64,000 nucleotides of DNA from Nakaseomyces glabratus. Its lineage: Eukaryota; Ascomycota; Saccharomycetes; Saccharomycetales; Saccharomycetaceae. The notes under the pieces were generated by a model. That model was not told the origin of the DNA and did not search any database. It was given only the letters and a program-made list of their open reading frames with translations. The stretch lies in assembly GCF_010111755.1 (NCBI RefSeq), contig NC_088959.1:930001-994000 (forward strand), read 5' to 3'. A program made the position numbers and the translations under genes. How positions within the stretch are numbered: position 1 is the first letter of the stretch; each line of letters begins with the position of its first letter. Shown here one piece after another: positions 27,499-36,586 of the stretch.

Positions 27499-29730
27499 TC
27501 AATGCTTGAAATTGGAACTCTTACAGTTCCCAGTCAATTGATTTTTCGGGAATGTGTAGCCAGCCATCTTCCAGCTTGTCAAATTTGCATTATAATACGC
27601 ATTTTTGTGGGATTCAATGTAGTCATACGTTGGATAGTCTTCTGGGTCACAAGTCAATGACACGGCATTTTCTGGTTGATATAGTCTCACATAGTCTATT
27701 GACATAACCACGGGGAAATAAATCATCTGCCAGTCAATATACGCCCAATTTGGTGAAATACCCAAGTTCATAATAATAGACATTGGCTCTTGACTAATAT
27801 ACCTCCAATCAATATTACCATTAGGATGAAGAGCTGTCGAATACATGGTGAACGTTGGATTATCTCCTACAAACCATCTGATGTAACCTTTGTTCTTATC
27901 GTTTAGATATTCGATTGCAAATTTCTGGAATTTACCAGAGCCTTCTCCAAATTCATACCATGAGGCATTTAAAGTTGTCACAGCAGAGATCGCTTGTTGA
28001 AATGGCCCACCACAGTAAGTATTCATAGTGGTAGTGCTGAAGTTGTAGATTTCAACAAAATTATAATCAGGGATGTACCAAATGTCGAATGGCGCAATTT
28101 GTAACGATTGAGATGCCACACCTACACGAAGCTCAGTGCTTGCTTCTGCCTCCAGAATATCAAGTTCAGGAGCACCTCTACCAACACCTGGGTTAGGATG
28201 ATCTTCTCCATCACACGTACAAGCACTTAGCTTTTGGCCTGGCAAGTATGATAGTCCGTCTGGTGAACTCTGGTTGGGTGTGATGCCTGCATCACAGGAA
28301 GAATAAGAGTATGGCCAGACACCTTCAGTGGATGCTAGGTAACCTGGTCTGCCAAGGTTACCCATTGTCCATAAACCTGGCCACAAGCCACTGATTTTAC
28401 CATAATTGGGCAAGTTGGCAGAAATCTCCAAAGCTCCTTGAGTAAAGCATAATTTGTTCCAGCTCTGTACCATACCAGATCTGTAGTATAGATTGTGGTT
28501 TTTGAAAGCGTCCATTCTCAATTGCAAGGTACCGTTTCTTGTTGTGGTCGCATCTGGGGAGTACCATTCCAAGTCCTTTGTTGCATCGTAATGGATATCT
28601 GGGGCGGTCCAAAATTGATCATCTCCGTCGTAGAAAGTCCTTCCGGCAGCGTTAAATTCATCTGAGAAGACCAGCCTCCAATCACTGCCGTCCTTGGCTT
28701 TTCTAGTCAAGGCGCTCTGAGGGGTGTCGGGGTCCACCAGCGATGTTCTGATGGCCGACAGTTGAGGGTATTGGTACAGGGACAGCGGTACCGCGTTGTG
28801 GTTTGTGAAGTTTGTGGAGTTCGCAGGGTGTATGTTATTGTCGTGGTGGTCTACTGCGCCCGAGTATGTTAGCACTGGCAAGATGATGAACAAGGCGATG
28901 GCACCGAGGAACAAGAACAGCACGCCCAGTATACCACCGAAGGATTTCTTGTTCATGTGCTTCAAGTCCTCTGAGAACCTGTGTTTGTCCAGCCTAGCTT
29001 CTTCTTCTGGGTCCGGGTTGTGCAGGAAGTCGTCGTCCTCTTTCTCATCCATGGACAGAGGGAACGCCGATGCTGGGTAGCCACCGAACGGGGAGAAGTC
29101 CTGGTCATCCAGAAACATGACTGAGGAAGGCACTATCAATGAGCTCTCGCCGTCTGCGAGTTTCTCGTTTTTGAAAGGTGGCGGAGGTGAGTCGTTCTTT
29201 ATGAAGTTCTGTCTGTAGTTGCTGAGATGCAACCGCGAGCCCACTAGCGGGTACCTGTCGAAAGCAGGTGGCGCACGTATATCGTTGCTCGACAGGTCAG
29301 AGTAGTTGCCTATGTTCAGGGGCGGAGTTATAGAGCTGGAGTTCTTCCTAGAGTTTGCAGAGTAGAATCTGCTGGGGGACCCCTTGTTGTGCTTTGAGTA
29401 ATAGCCCTTGTAGTCGGCTGCCATCTTCTCATTCAAGGAGGCAGGGTTGCTATTACTGCCAGAACTGCTAGTGAAGTGGTGTTCGGGAGCGATTAGATCG
29501 GGGGTATGAGCCAGCTCATAGTTGTTATCGTGTGGTAGCAAGTTTTGGGAAGAAGAAGTAGAGTGCACATCCTCTTCACTAGTGGTAACGAAGGGGTTAC
29601 GTAAGTTTTTATCATTTGCCATTTGCTTATGTTCATTAGCGATTGAAGACGAGGAGCTGGATAGTGCTGAGCTGCCAGCATCCCTATTAGCGTCGTCTGG
29701 GTGGTTCCCAGTAAGGTCTCTATATGACAT
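27499..29730 (-). CDS. KRE6/SKN1: Kre6/Skn1 beta-1,6-glucan synthesis protein (GH16-like)
   Basis: 743 residues from ATG 29730 (Kre6 720, Skn1 771 in S. cerevisiae). Type II topology: a Ser/Asn-rich cytosolic N-terminus of ~260 residues containing DYKGYYSK and FDRYPLVGSR, one span at ~265-287 (GVLFLFLGAIALFIILPVL), then a lumenal GH16-like domain. The glycosidase active-site motif E-L-D-I-L-E lies at ~521-526. Several N-glycosylation sequons are present in the lumenal part. Known: Kre6 and Skn1 are ER/Golgi proteins needed for wall beta-1,6-glucan, the polymer to which GPI wall proteins become attached. Neighbour BTN2 suggests the SKN1 side of the duplicate pair, but the sequence alone does not decide. 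Confidence 0.93.
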   Translation of the reverse strand: MSYRDLTGNHPDDANRDAGSSALSSSSSSIANEHKQMANDKNLRNPFVTTSEEDVHSTSSSQNLLPHDNNYELAHTPDLIAPEHHFTSSSGSNSNPASLNEKMAADYKGYYSKHNKGSPSRFYSANSRKNSSSITPPLNIGNYSDLSSNDIRAPPAFDRYPLVGSRLHLSNYRQNFIKNDSPPPPFKNEKLADGESSLIVPSSVMFLDDQDFSPFGGYPASAFPLSMDEKEDDDFLHNPDPEEEARLDKHRFSEDLKHMNKKSFGGILGVLFLFLGAIALFIILPVLTYSGAVDHHDNNIHPANSTNFTNHNAVPLSLYQYPQLSAIRTSLVDPDTPQSALTRKAKDGSDWRLVFSDEFNAAGRTFYDGDDQFWTAPDIHYDATKDLEWYSPDATTTRNGTLQLRMDAFKNHNLYYRSGMVQSWNKLCFTQGALEISANLPNYGKISGLWPGLWTMGNLGRPGYLASTEGVWPYSYSSCDAGITPNQSSPDGLSYLPGQKLSACTCDGEDHPNPGVGRGAPELDILEAEASTELRVGVASQSLQIAPFDIWYIPDYNFVEIYNFSTTTMNTYCGGPFQQAISAVTTLNASWYEFGEGSGKFQKFAIEYLNDKNKGYIRWFVGDNPTFTMYSTALHPNGNIDWRYISQEPMSIIMNLGISPNWAYIDWQMIYFPVVMSIDYVRLYQPENAVSLTCDPEDYPTYDYIESHKNAYYNANLTSWKMAGYTFPKNQLTGNCKSSNFKH

Positions 29731-30088
29731 TAGGAATTTTTTTTATCCTAGAAGTTGTAGAAGATATGGAATAAAACCGTTTCTTATTGTAAGTCTATGA
29801 TATATTGTAGCGGTATTCTATTAGAAAATAGAGAGAGTTGTTATTTTTAAGCTTTTCAATTCAATTATAGTAGTTATTTTATTTTATTTTAATTTTTTTT
29901 TTTCAGTGTGAAGAAAAGGAGATAACTTCTAATTTTAAGGATTGACGTTTTAAGAATAGGAAAGCCAAAAAGGATGAGTATCCCACTGAGAGAAATGAAA
30001 AGGTTGTTGTATTCGTTAGCACAATAAAGTCTTTGACAATGAATTTAATCCGTATCCAATCCCTACATTACGAAGTTGTGAAAGGTAT

Positions 30089-30145
30089 GATGAACTTGTT
30101 AGTGAACTTGTTGGTGAGCTTGTTGATGAGCTTAATGAACTTGTT
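30089..30145 (+). repeat. imperfect 12-bp GATGAACTTGTT repeat
   Basis: Five units, of lengths 12, 12, 12, 9 and 12 bp, built on GATGAACTTGTT with A/G changes. Located ~360-415 bp upstream of the KRE6/SKN1 ATG. Confidence 0.8.
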
Positions 30146-30387
30146 AAGGAAATTTAGAAGGTTCGAAATGACAGAGCTACTACTGGCTTATCTGTGGAAA
30201 ATGGGTAAAAAATACAAGAATCATTAGCAGTAAGATGGGATTCCATGGCATTTGGGCAAAATGAAGGACGTTCGAATTACCCGATTGGGACATGTTATTG
30301 AGTATTGCACAGAGAGAATCTGTAATTCTGTGAATATCAAGATTCCTGCTGCATTTCTCTCTCCCTCTATGAGCGAATATAAAGTGC

Positions 30388-30428
30388 GTGGGGGGGGGGA
30401 TAAGAAGGGAGGAGGGAGGGAGGGAGGT
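30388..30428 (+). other. G-rich tract with quadruplex motif
   Basis: A run of ten or more G is followed by GGGAGGAGGGAGGGAGGGAG. Four GGG tracts separated by 1-4 bases satisfy the usual G-quadruplex pattern. It lies ~660-700 bp upstream of the KRE6/SKN1 ATG, with the G strand opposite to the coding strand. Confidence 0.7.
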
Positions 30429-30629
30429 CAAATAGTATGAATGGGGTGATTCATTGCCTAATGCGGTAATCATCAAAACAAGTTTATCCGACATGGTCTT
30501 GAGAAAGAGAGGAGCACTTGTTGTACGGCGATACTTGTAACCACCCACGGACGTACTGACAGAGTATTCCCCTCCCCCGTACCAAATGGTTAATACTTAG
30601 CATAAAAAGAAGAAAGAATAAAAAATTAC

Positions 30630-30702
30630 TGGACGAGTTGGGAATCGAACCCAAGACCTCTCCCATGCTAAGGGAGCGCGCTACCAACTACGCCACACGC
30701 CC
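30630..30702 (-). tRNA. tA(AGC)2: tRNA-Ala(AGC), copy 2
   Basis: Identical over all 73 nt to the gene at 21740-21812, same strand, 8.9 kb away. The plus-strand sequence just below it, ATAAAAAATTAC, supplies a short minus-strand T run as terminator. The flanks otherwise differ, which argues against a large duplication. Confidence 0.97.
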
Positions 30703-31171
30703 AATTAATCAGTTATTCTTCCAAAGTGCTAACATGCATTATATATTATAGAAAAAGCAGTTGTCACTTTTCTTTTTATTTGTGTATGTGAACATTGAAA
30801 AGATACAAATAGTGCATCTAATACAATCTCTCTAAATAGATTTGACGAACTGCATTGATGGTTTTTTTCTCTGTTCCTTTCTAGTTTATTTCCTTGTTCC
30901 TGCGTTTTCAGCATTGAATGAGAAATTTCATATTGATCAGCCTTCACAAATTGAATATTGAAAACGACACACCAAGAATAAGTCATGATAAGAGGCAGTA
31001 ATGGCACTGACACACAAAATAACAGTAACATGAAATAAGAATAAGGCAATAATAATAAAAAAAGAACATATTAATTTTTTTACTTAATTTTGTTAAATGT
31101 AGACGAACTATAGCTTATTATATAATCCCTATAGGATTATTTTACTTTCATGGGTAGAGAAGAATATTTAG
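30703..31171. other. intergenic, tRNA-Ala to PA14 gene stop
   Basis: 469 bp, AT-rich. It holds the 3' flank of the PA14 wall-protein gene and the 5' side of the tRNA. No gene is recognised. Confidence 0.45.
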
Positions 31172-34100
31172 TTAAAACAAAGTGAACAACAATATGGTCA
31201 AAACTGTAGTGACACCGATCTTAGTTTGCTTCATGGATGATGCAGCATTCTTGTTTATTTGTTGTATTGTTGGGGCAGCGGAAGCACCAGGATTTCTGCC
31301 ACTAGCACTGGATTGTTGCTGAACAGCAGCCGAGTTACTTGCGGAAGCCTTTGGTGCAACAGCTGATCCAGCGTTGGCTGCTGGGGAAGCACCGTTGGAG
31401 CCAGCATTGGCTGCTGGGGAAGCACCGTTGGAGCCAGCATTGGCTGCTGGGGAAGCACCGTTGGAGCCAGCATTGGCTGCTGGGGAGGCACCGTTGGAGC
31501 CAGCATTGGCTGCTGGGGAGGCACCGTTGGAGCCAGCATTGGCTGCTGGGGAGGCACCGTTGGAGCCAGCATTGGCTGCTGGGGAGGCACCGTTGGAGCC
31601 AGCATTGGCTGCTGGGGAGGCACCGTTGGAGCCAGCATTAGCTGTTGGTTTGGTTTGTGGCTTGTTAGTTCCTGAAGGATTGTTTCCCGCAGCACCCTTT
31701 GTTCCAGCAACAGTTCCGACGTTACTGTTAGAGTGGGAGTCAGCCTTTGGAGTGTAAGTTATTGAGGTAATTACTGGTTGGCCGAATTGATTAGTTGTAG
31801 TAACGCCAACCACTGTCTTGGTGTCAACACTGCCATCCTTGTTAGTTAAGGTTGTTGTATGAGCGTTGTTCAACTTGGTGGTAGTTGTTGTGATAGTAGT
31901 TGGCTTACCATTAGAGTCTGTAGTAGTAATATGAGATATCACATTGGTTTCAATAACACCGTTACTGTGGGTGACAGTAGTTGTTCTGTCTTTGCCTGCA
32001 CTAACATCACATGGAACAGTAGTTGTAATAGTAGTTGGCTTACCATTAACGGTTGTAGTGATATGTGATACTACATTGGTTTCAATAACACCGTTACTGT
32101 GGGTGACAGTAGTTGTTCTGTCTTTGCCTGTACTAACATCACATGGAACAGTAGTTGTAATAGTAGTTGGCTTACCATTAACGGTTGTAGTGATGTGTGA
32201 TACAATATCAGTTTCAATTTTGCCATCTGAACCTGTGGTAGTAATTGTGTAATCTTGGCCGGATGGTGTAGAAATGGCGGAAGAGATTGAACTGGAAATA
32301 ATGCTAGAAGATGATGAGGACATGCTGGATGAAGAAGATGAGGACATGCTAGATGAAGAAGATGAGGACATGCTAGATGAAGAAGGTACGATTGGTACGG
32401 CATTTCCATTGTTATCTATGGTATACGTGGTTGTAATAGTAGTTGTGTGACCTTCAGCATCAGTGGTTGTGATAGTTTGAGTAGTTTCGCTCACATATTG
32501 AGGTTCAGCATCAATTAATGTCTTGAACATTTCAGTATAAGTACTTGTAATGGTATGGCCATCGCTGTCGGTATAAGTAGTAATATGCACAACTTCAATT
32601 ATTTCTTCTCCATCAACGGTAATGGTCTTACTAGTACCATCTTGTGCAGCTGTTGGAGACTGGTATTGAGTCAAAATGACAGTTGGCTTACCATCTTTGT
32701 CGGTAGTAGTGATGTGGGAAATGATATCGGTGTGCACATGGCCATCCTTGTCAGTGACAACTGTAGTCTTATCCTTACCATCGTCAACTGGGTTGGAACC
32801 ACCAGAGCCACCCTCACCAGAACCACCTTCAGAACCAGAACCACCTTCACCAGTACCTGGGTTAGAGCCAGAACCACCTTCACCAGTACCTGGGTTGGAG
32901 CCAGAGCCACCCTCACCAGTACCTGGGTTGGAGCCAGAGCCACCTTCACCAGTACCTGGGTTGGAACCAGAACCACCTTCACCAGTACCTGGGTTGGAAC
33001 CAGAACCACCCTCAGAGCCAGATCCACCTTCACCAGGAGATGGGGTTGGAGACTGGTATTGAGTCAAAATGACAGTTGGCTTACCATCTTTGTCGGTAGT
33101 AGTGATGTGGGAAATGATATCGGTGTGCACATGGCCATCCTTGTCAGTGACAACTGTAGTCTTATCCTTACCATCGTCAACTGGGTTGGAACCACCAGAG
33201 CCACCCTCACCAGAACCACCTTCAGAACCAGAACCACCTTCACCAGTACCTGGGTTAGAGCCAGAACCACCTTCACCAGTACCTGGGTTGGAGCCAGAGC
33301 CACCCTCACCAGAACCACCTTCAGAACCAGAACCACCTTCACCAGTACCTGGGTTGGAACCAGAACCACCTTCACCAGTACCTGGGTTGGAACCAGAACC
33401 ACCTTCACCAGTACCTGGGTTAGAGCCAGAGCCACCCTCACCAGTACCTGGGTTAGAGCCAGAACCACCTTCACCAGTACCTGGGTTAGAGCCAGAACCA
33501 CCTTCACCAGTACCTGGGTTGGAACCAGAACCACCCTCAGAGCCAGATCCACCTTCACCAGGAGATGGGGTTGGAGACTGGTATTGAGTCAAAATGACAG
33601 TTGGCTTACCATCTTTGTCGGTAGTAGTGATGTGGGAAATGATATCGGTGTGCACATGGCCATCCTTGTCAGTGACAACTGTAGTCTTATCCTTACCATC
33701 GTCAACTGGGTTGGAACCACCAGAGCCACCCTCACCAGAACCACCTTCAGAACCAGAACCACCTTCACCAGTACCTGGGTTAGAGCCAGAACCACCTTCA
33801 CCAGTACCTGGGTTGGAACCAGAACCACCTTCACCAGTACCTGGGTTGGAACCAGAACCACCTTCACCAGTACCTGGGTTAGAGCCAGAACCACCTTCAC
33901 CAGTACCTGGGTTGGAACCAGAACCACCTTCACCAGTACCTGGGTTGGAACCAGAACCACCTTCACCAGTACCTGGGTTAGAGCCAGAGCCACCCTCACC
34001 AGTACCTGGGTTAGAGCCAGAACCACCTTCACCAGTACCTGGGTTAGAGCCAGAACCACCTTCACCAGTACCTGGGTTGGAACCAGAACCACCTTCACCA

Positions 34101-36586
34101 GTACCTGGGTTGGAACCAGAACCACCCTCAGAGCCAGATCCACCTTCACCAGGAGATGGGGTTGGAGACTGGTATTGAGTCAAAATGACAGTTGGCTTAC
34201 CATCTTTGTCGGTAGTAGTGATGTGGGAAATGATATCGGTGTGCACATGGCCATCCTTGTCAGTGACAACTGTAGTCTTATCCTTACCATCGTCAACTGG
34301 GTTGGAACCACCAGAGCCACCCTCACCAGAACCACCTTCAGAACCAGAACCACCTTCACCAGTACCTGGGTTAGAGCCAGAACCACCTTCACCAGTACCT
34401 GGGTTGGAGCCAGAGCCACCCTCACCAGAACCACCTTCAGAACCAGAACCACCTTCACCAGTACCTGGGTTGGAACCAGAACCACCTTCACCAGTACCTG
34501 GGTTGGAACCAGAACCACCTTCACCAGTACCTGGGTTAGAGCCAGAGCCACCCTCACCAGTACCTGGGTTAGAGCCAGAACCACCTTCACCAGTACCTGG
34601 GTTAGAGCCAGAACCACCTTCACCAGTACCTGGGTTGGAACCAGAACCACCTTCACCAGTACCTGGGTTGGAACCAGAACCACCCTCAGAGCCAGATCCA
34701 CCTTCACCAGGAGATGGGGTTGGAGACTGGTATTGAGTCAAAATGACAGTTGGCTTACCATCTTTGTCGGTAGTAGTGATGTGGGAAATGATATCGGTGT
34801 GCACATGGCCATCCTTGTCAGTGACAACTGTAGTCTTATCCTTACCATCGTCAACTGGGTTGGAACCACCAGAGCCACCCTCACCAGAACCACCTTCAGA
34901 ACCAGAACCACCTTCACCAGTACCTGGGTTAGAGCCAGAACCACCTTCACCAGTACCTGGGTTGGAGCCAGAGCCACCTTCACCAGTACCTGGGTTGGAA
35001 CCAGAACCACCTTCACCAGTACCTGGGTTGGAACCAGAACCACCCTCAGAGCCAGATCCACCTTCACCAGGAGATGGGGTTGGAGACTGGTATTGAGTCA
35101 AAATGACAGTTGGCTTACCATCTTTGTCGGTAGTAGTGATGTGGGAAATGATATCGGTGTGCACATGGCCATCCTTGTCAGTGACAACTGTAGTCTTATC
35201 CTTACCATCGTCAACTGGGTTGGAACCACCAGAGCCACCCTCACCAGAACCACCTTCAGAACCAGAACCACCTTCACCAGTACCTGGGTTAGAGCCAGAA
35301 CCACCTTCACCAGTACCTGGGTTGGAGCCAGAGCCACCCTCACCAGTACCTGGGTTGGAGCCAGAACCACCTTCACCAGTACCTGGGTTAGAGCCAGAGC
35401 CACCTTCACCAGTACCTGGGTTGGAACCAGAACCACCTTCACCAGTACCTGGGTTGGAACCAGAGCCACCTTCACCTGGACCAGGGGCAGGGGCAGGGGC
35501 AGGATATCTTGTTAGTATAACTACTGGCATACCATTTTCGTCTAACTTGGTTATGTGGGAAATGATATCAGTGTGAATACTTCCATCCTTATCTTTATAA
35601 GTAGTTGTTTTATCCCTACCATCATCTATAGTGATGGTCGTGGAACCTGTGATTGGTTTACCAATAGAGTTGGTTGTTGAGAAGAATGAAATAACATCTT
35701 GTTCTACTAATTGTTGGCCATCTACATTTTTTGTGGTTGTGATAGTAGTTGGCGAAGGAACGACAATGTATTCAGTGACTGTTGGGACAATGACTTTGAC
35801 CAACGTATGTGGGGTAGGTTCACCGTCAACACCAGTATAAATGGAAAATATGGTAGAGGTTGTCTTTTCTAGCACATAAGCTGAACTCGTAGTTGTTGTC
35901 TCCATTGGAGGTGGCGAATATTTACAGTTGTCACAGCTTGGTAGAGTCCAGATATATCCATTCCAATCAGAATGTGTTAACCCATCTGGGTCAACAAAGG
36001 AAGCAGTAAGACTACCACCCTTCTCTCTGTTGTAGTATGCAATTCTTAATGGGTATGCAACACCTGCGACCATATAAACCGTTAAAGTTTTCTTTTTTGG
36101 ATCATAGTCTGAAACTGAGACCTGATCATTAGTAGGGTTAGACCAAGAAGTAATATTACCACAAGGAAATGCAGCATCATTACCTAAAAACATGGCACTA
36201 CCGTCATCGGTCAAATATAAAGCAAAGGTGTAAGTACCACTCTTTGGTGGGATGAAGTAACCACGGAATTCGATTAAAATATTTTGTGTTGGAATACTAA
36301 CACCAAAAAGAGTGGTATCAGAGGCTGGTAGTTTGAAATTAGTTTGGGTAGTAATAGCTCTACCGATGGTCTTATGCCATTCCTTTGGGAATTGAAGAAT
36401 AGGCCACAAACTAAAATTGATTAAAATACTTGGGTCAGCATTGTAGATTTCGGTATCAAAACCTGCGACTGCACCGTCCAAATTTGGGTACTGACATAAA
36501 TTGGGAAAGTCTACCGGATTCTTGGCAGTACCAACTGTCAGGAACAGTGTCAGCCAAAAACAAAAGTTAATGACGTTTGAAAACAT
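31172..36586 (-). CDS. PA14-domain GPI-anchored wall protein with SHITT repeats (Pwp-like adhesin)
   Basis: 1,804 residues from ATG 36586; the frame runs to 36613, but that codon is TTG and no ATG precedes it. A signal peptide (~1-21, hydrophobic [11 protein letters not shown]) is followed by a PA14-type lectin-like domain (~45-215) with [20 protein letters not shown]; the Asp-Asp pair (~125) fits the calcium-binding site of Flo/Epa/Pwp adhesins. Next come SHITT repeats with 43 copies of [11 protein letters not shown], a poly-Ser stretch, three diverged SHITT units, eight [11 protein letters not shown] units, and a C-terminal hydrophobic GPI signal ([13 protein letters not shown]). Known: such proteins are exported, GPI-processed and linked to beta-1,6-glucan. 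Ligand unknown. The C. glabrata PWP family is the closest match; which member cannot be told here. Confidence 0.9.
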   Translation of the reverse strand: MFSNVINFCFWLTLFLTVGTAKNPVDFPNLCQYPNLDGAVAGFDTEIYNADPSILINFSLWPILQFPKEWHKTIGRAITTQTNFKLPASDTTLFGVSIPTQNILIEFRGYFIPPKSGTYTFALYLTDDGSAMFLGNDAAFPCGNITSWSNPTNDQVSVSDYDPKKKTLTVYMVAGVAYPLRIAYYNREKGGSLTASFVDPDGLTHSDWNGYIWTLPSCDNCKYSPPPMETTTTSSAYVLEKTTSTIFSIYTGVDGEPTPHTLVKVIVPTVTEYIVVPSPTTITTTKNVDGQQLVEQDVISFFSTTNSIGKPITGSTTITIDDGRDKTTTYKDKDGSIHTDIISHITKLDENGMPVVILTRYPAPAPAPGPGEGGSGSNPGTGEGGSGSNPGTGEGGSGSNPGTGEGGSGSNPGTGEGGSGSNPGTGEGGSGSNPGTGEGGSGSEGGSGEGGSGGSNPVDDGKDKTTVVTDKDGHVHTDIISHITTTDKDGKPTVILTQYQSPTPSPGEGGSGSEGGSGSNPGTGEGGSGSNPGTGEGGSGSNPGTGEGGSGSNPGTGEGGSGSEGGSGEGGSGGSNPVDDGKDKTTVVTDKDGHVHTDIISHITTTDKDGKPTVILTQYQSPTPSPGEGGSGSEGGSGSNPGTGEGGSGSNPGTGEGGSGSNPGTGEGGSGSNPGTGEGGSGSNPGTGEGGSGSNPGTGEGGSGSNPGTGEGGSGSEGGSGEGGSGSNPGTGEGGSGSNPGTGEGGSGSEGGSGEGGSGGSNPVDDGKDKTTVVTDKDGHVHTDIISHITTTDKDGKPTVILTQYQSPTPSPGEGGSGSEGGSGSNPGTGEGGSGSNPGTGEGGSGSNPGTGEGGSGSNPGTGEGGSGSNPGTGEGGSGSNPGTGEGGSGSNPGTGEGGSGSNPGTGEGGSGSNPGTGEGGSGSNPGTGEGGSGSNPGTGEGGSGSEGGSGEGGSGGSNPVDDGKDKTTVVTDKDGHVHTDIISHITTTDKDGKPTVILTQYQSPTPSPGEGGSGSEGGSGSNPGTGEGGSGSNPGTGEGGSGSNPGTGEGGSGSNPGTGEGGSGSNPGTGEGGSGSNPGTGEGGSGSEGGSGEGGSGSNPGTGEGGSGSNPGTGEGGSGSEGGSGEGGSGGSNPVDDGKDKTTVVTDKDGHVHTDIISHITTTDKDGKPTVILTQYQSPTPSPGEGGSGSEGGSGSNPGTGEGGSGSNPGTGEGGSGSNPGTGEGGSGSNPGTGEGGSGSNPGTGEGGSGSEGGSGEGGSGGSNPVDDGKDKTTVVTDKDGHVHTDIISHITTTDKDGKPTVILTQYQSPTAAQDGTSKTITVDGEEIIEVVHITTYTDSDGHTITSTYTEMFKTLIDAEPQYVSETTQTITTTDAEGHTTTITTTYTIDNNGNAVPIVPSSSSMSSSSSSSMSSSSSSSMSSSSSSIISSSISSAISTPSGQDYTITTTGSDGKIETDIVSHITTTVNGKPTTITTTVPCDVSTGKDRTTTVTHSNGVIETNVVSHITTTVNGKPTTITTTVPCDVSAGKDRTTTVTHSNGVIETNVISHITTTDSNGKPTTITTTTTKLNNAHTTTLTNKDGSVDTKTVVGVTTTNQFGQPVITSITYTPKADSHSNSNVGTVAGTKGAAGNNPSGTNKPQTKPTANAGSNGASPAANAGSNGASPAANAGSNGASPAANAGSNGASPAANAGSNGASPAANAGSNGASPAANAGSNGASPAANAGSNGASPAANAGSAVAPKASASNSAAVQQQSSASGRNPGASAAPTIQQINKNAASSMKQTKIGVTTVLTILLFTLF
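31372..31640 (-). repeat. 8 x 33-bp repeat encoding [11 protein letters not shown]
   Basis: Eight tandem 33-bp units near the C-terminus of the PA14 protein. They differ mainly by one silent change: the three low-coordinate units read GGGGAAGC and the five others GGGGAGGC on the plus strand. Non-homologous to the [11 protein letters not shown] units but with the same period. Confidence 0.95.
32301..32386 (-). repeat. 24-bp repeat encoding the poly-Ser/Met stretch
   Basis: Plus-strand units of GACATGCTAGATGAAGAAG...GATGAG with a 24-bp period give [12 protein letters not shown] octapeptides, three to four copies. The stretch separates the GEGGSG array from the diverged SHITT units. Confidence 0.85.
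32640..35590 (-). repeat. compound SHITT megasatellite with nested 33-bp units
   Basis: Six near-identical SHITT blocks ([20 protein letters not shown], plus flanks) begin at plus-strand positions ~32670, 33063, 33588, 34179, 34737 and 35097, with a diverged seventh at ~35510-35600. Between them lie runs of the 33-bp [11 protein letters not shown] unit: 5, 8, 11, 9, 4 and 6 copies from low to high coordinate. Block spacings (393, 525, 591, 558, 360) differ by whole multiples of 33. Confidence 0.95.

Larger units (their letters stand above)
29731..30629. promoter_or_regulatory. KRE6/SKN1 upstream region
   Basis: 899 bp to the second tRNA-Ala. It contains an imperfect 12-bp repeat (30089-30145) and a G-rich tract (30388-30428). 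A small plus-strand frame (ATG 30039 to 30227) over the repeat encodes a Leu/Met-rich peptide and is probably incidental. Confidence 0.5.

Noticed and set aside
21740..30702. A transposon or long segmental duplication with the tRNA-Ala genes as its ends
   Set aside because: Identity is limited to the tRNA genes and a few flanking bases; no terminal repeats, LTR or transposase sequence is seen.
32555..35515. A 986-codon plus-strand frame antisense to the PA14 wall-protein gene
   Set aside because: It exists only because the 33-bp repeats lack stops in this opposite frame. Its product is a monotonous [14 protein letters not shown] repeat with no start context, signal or domain, while the minus-strand frame has signal peptide, PA14 domain and GPI end.
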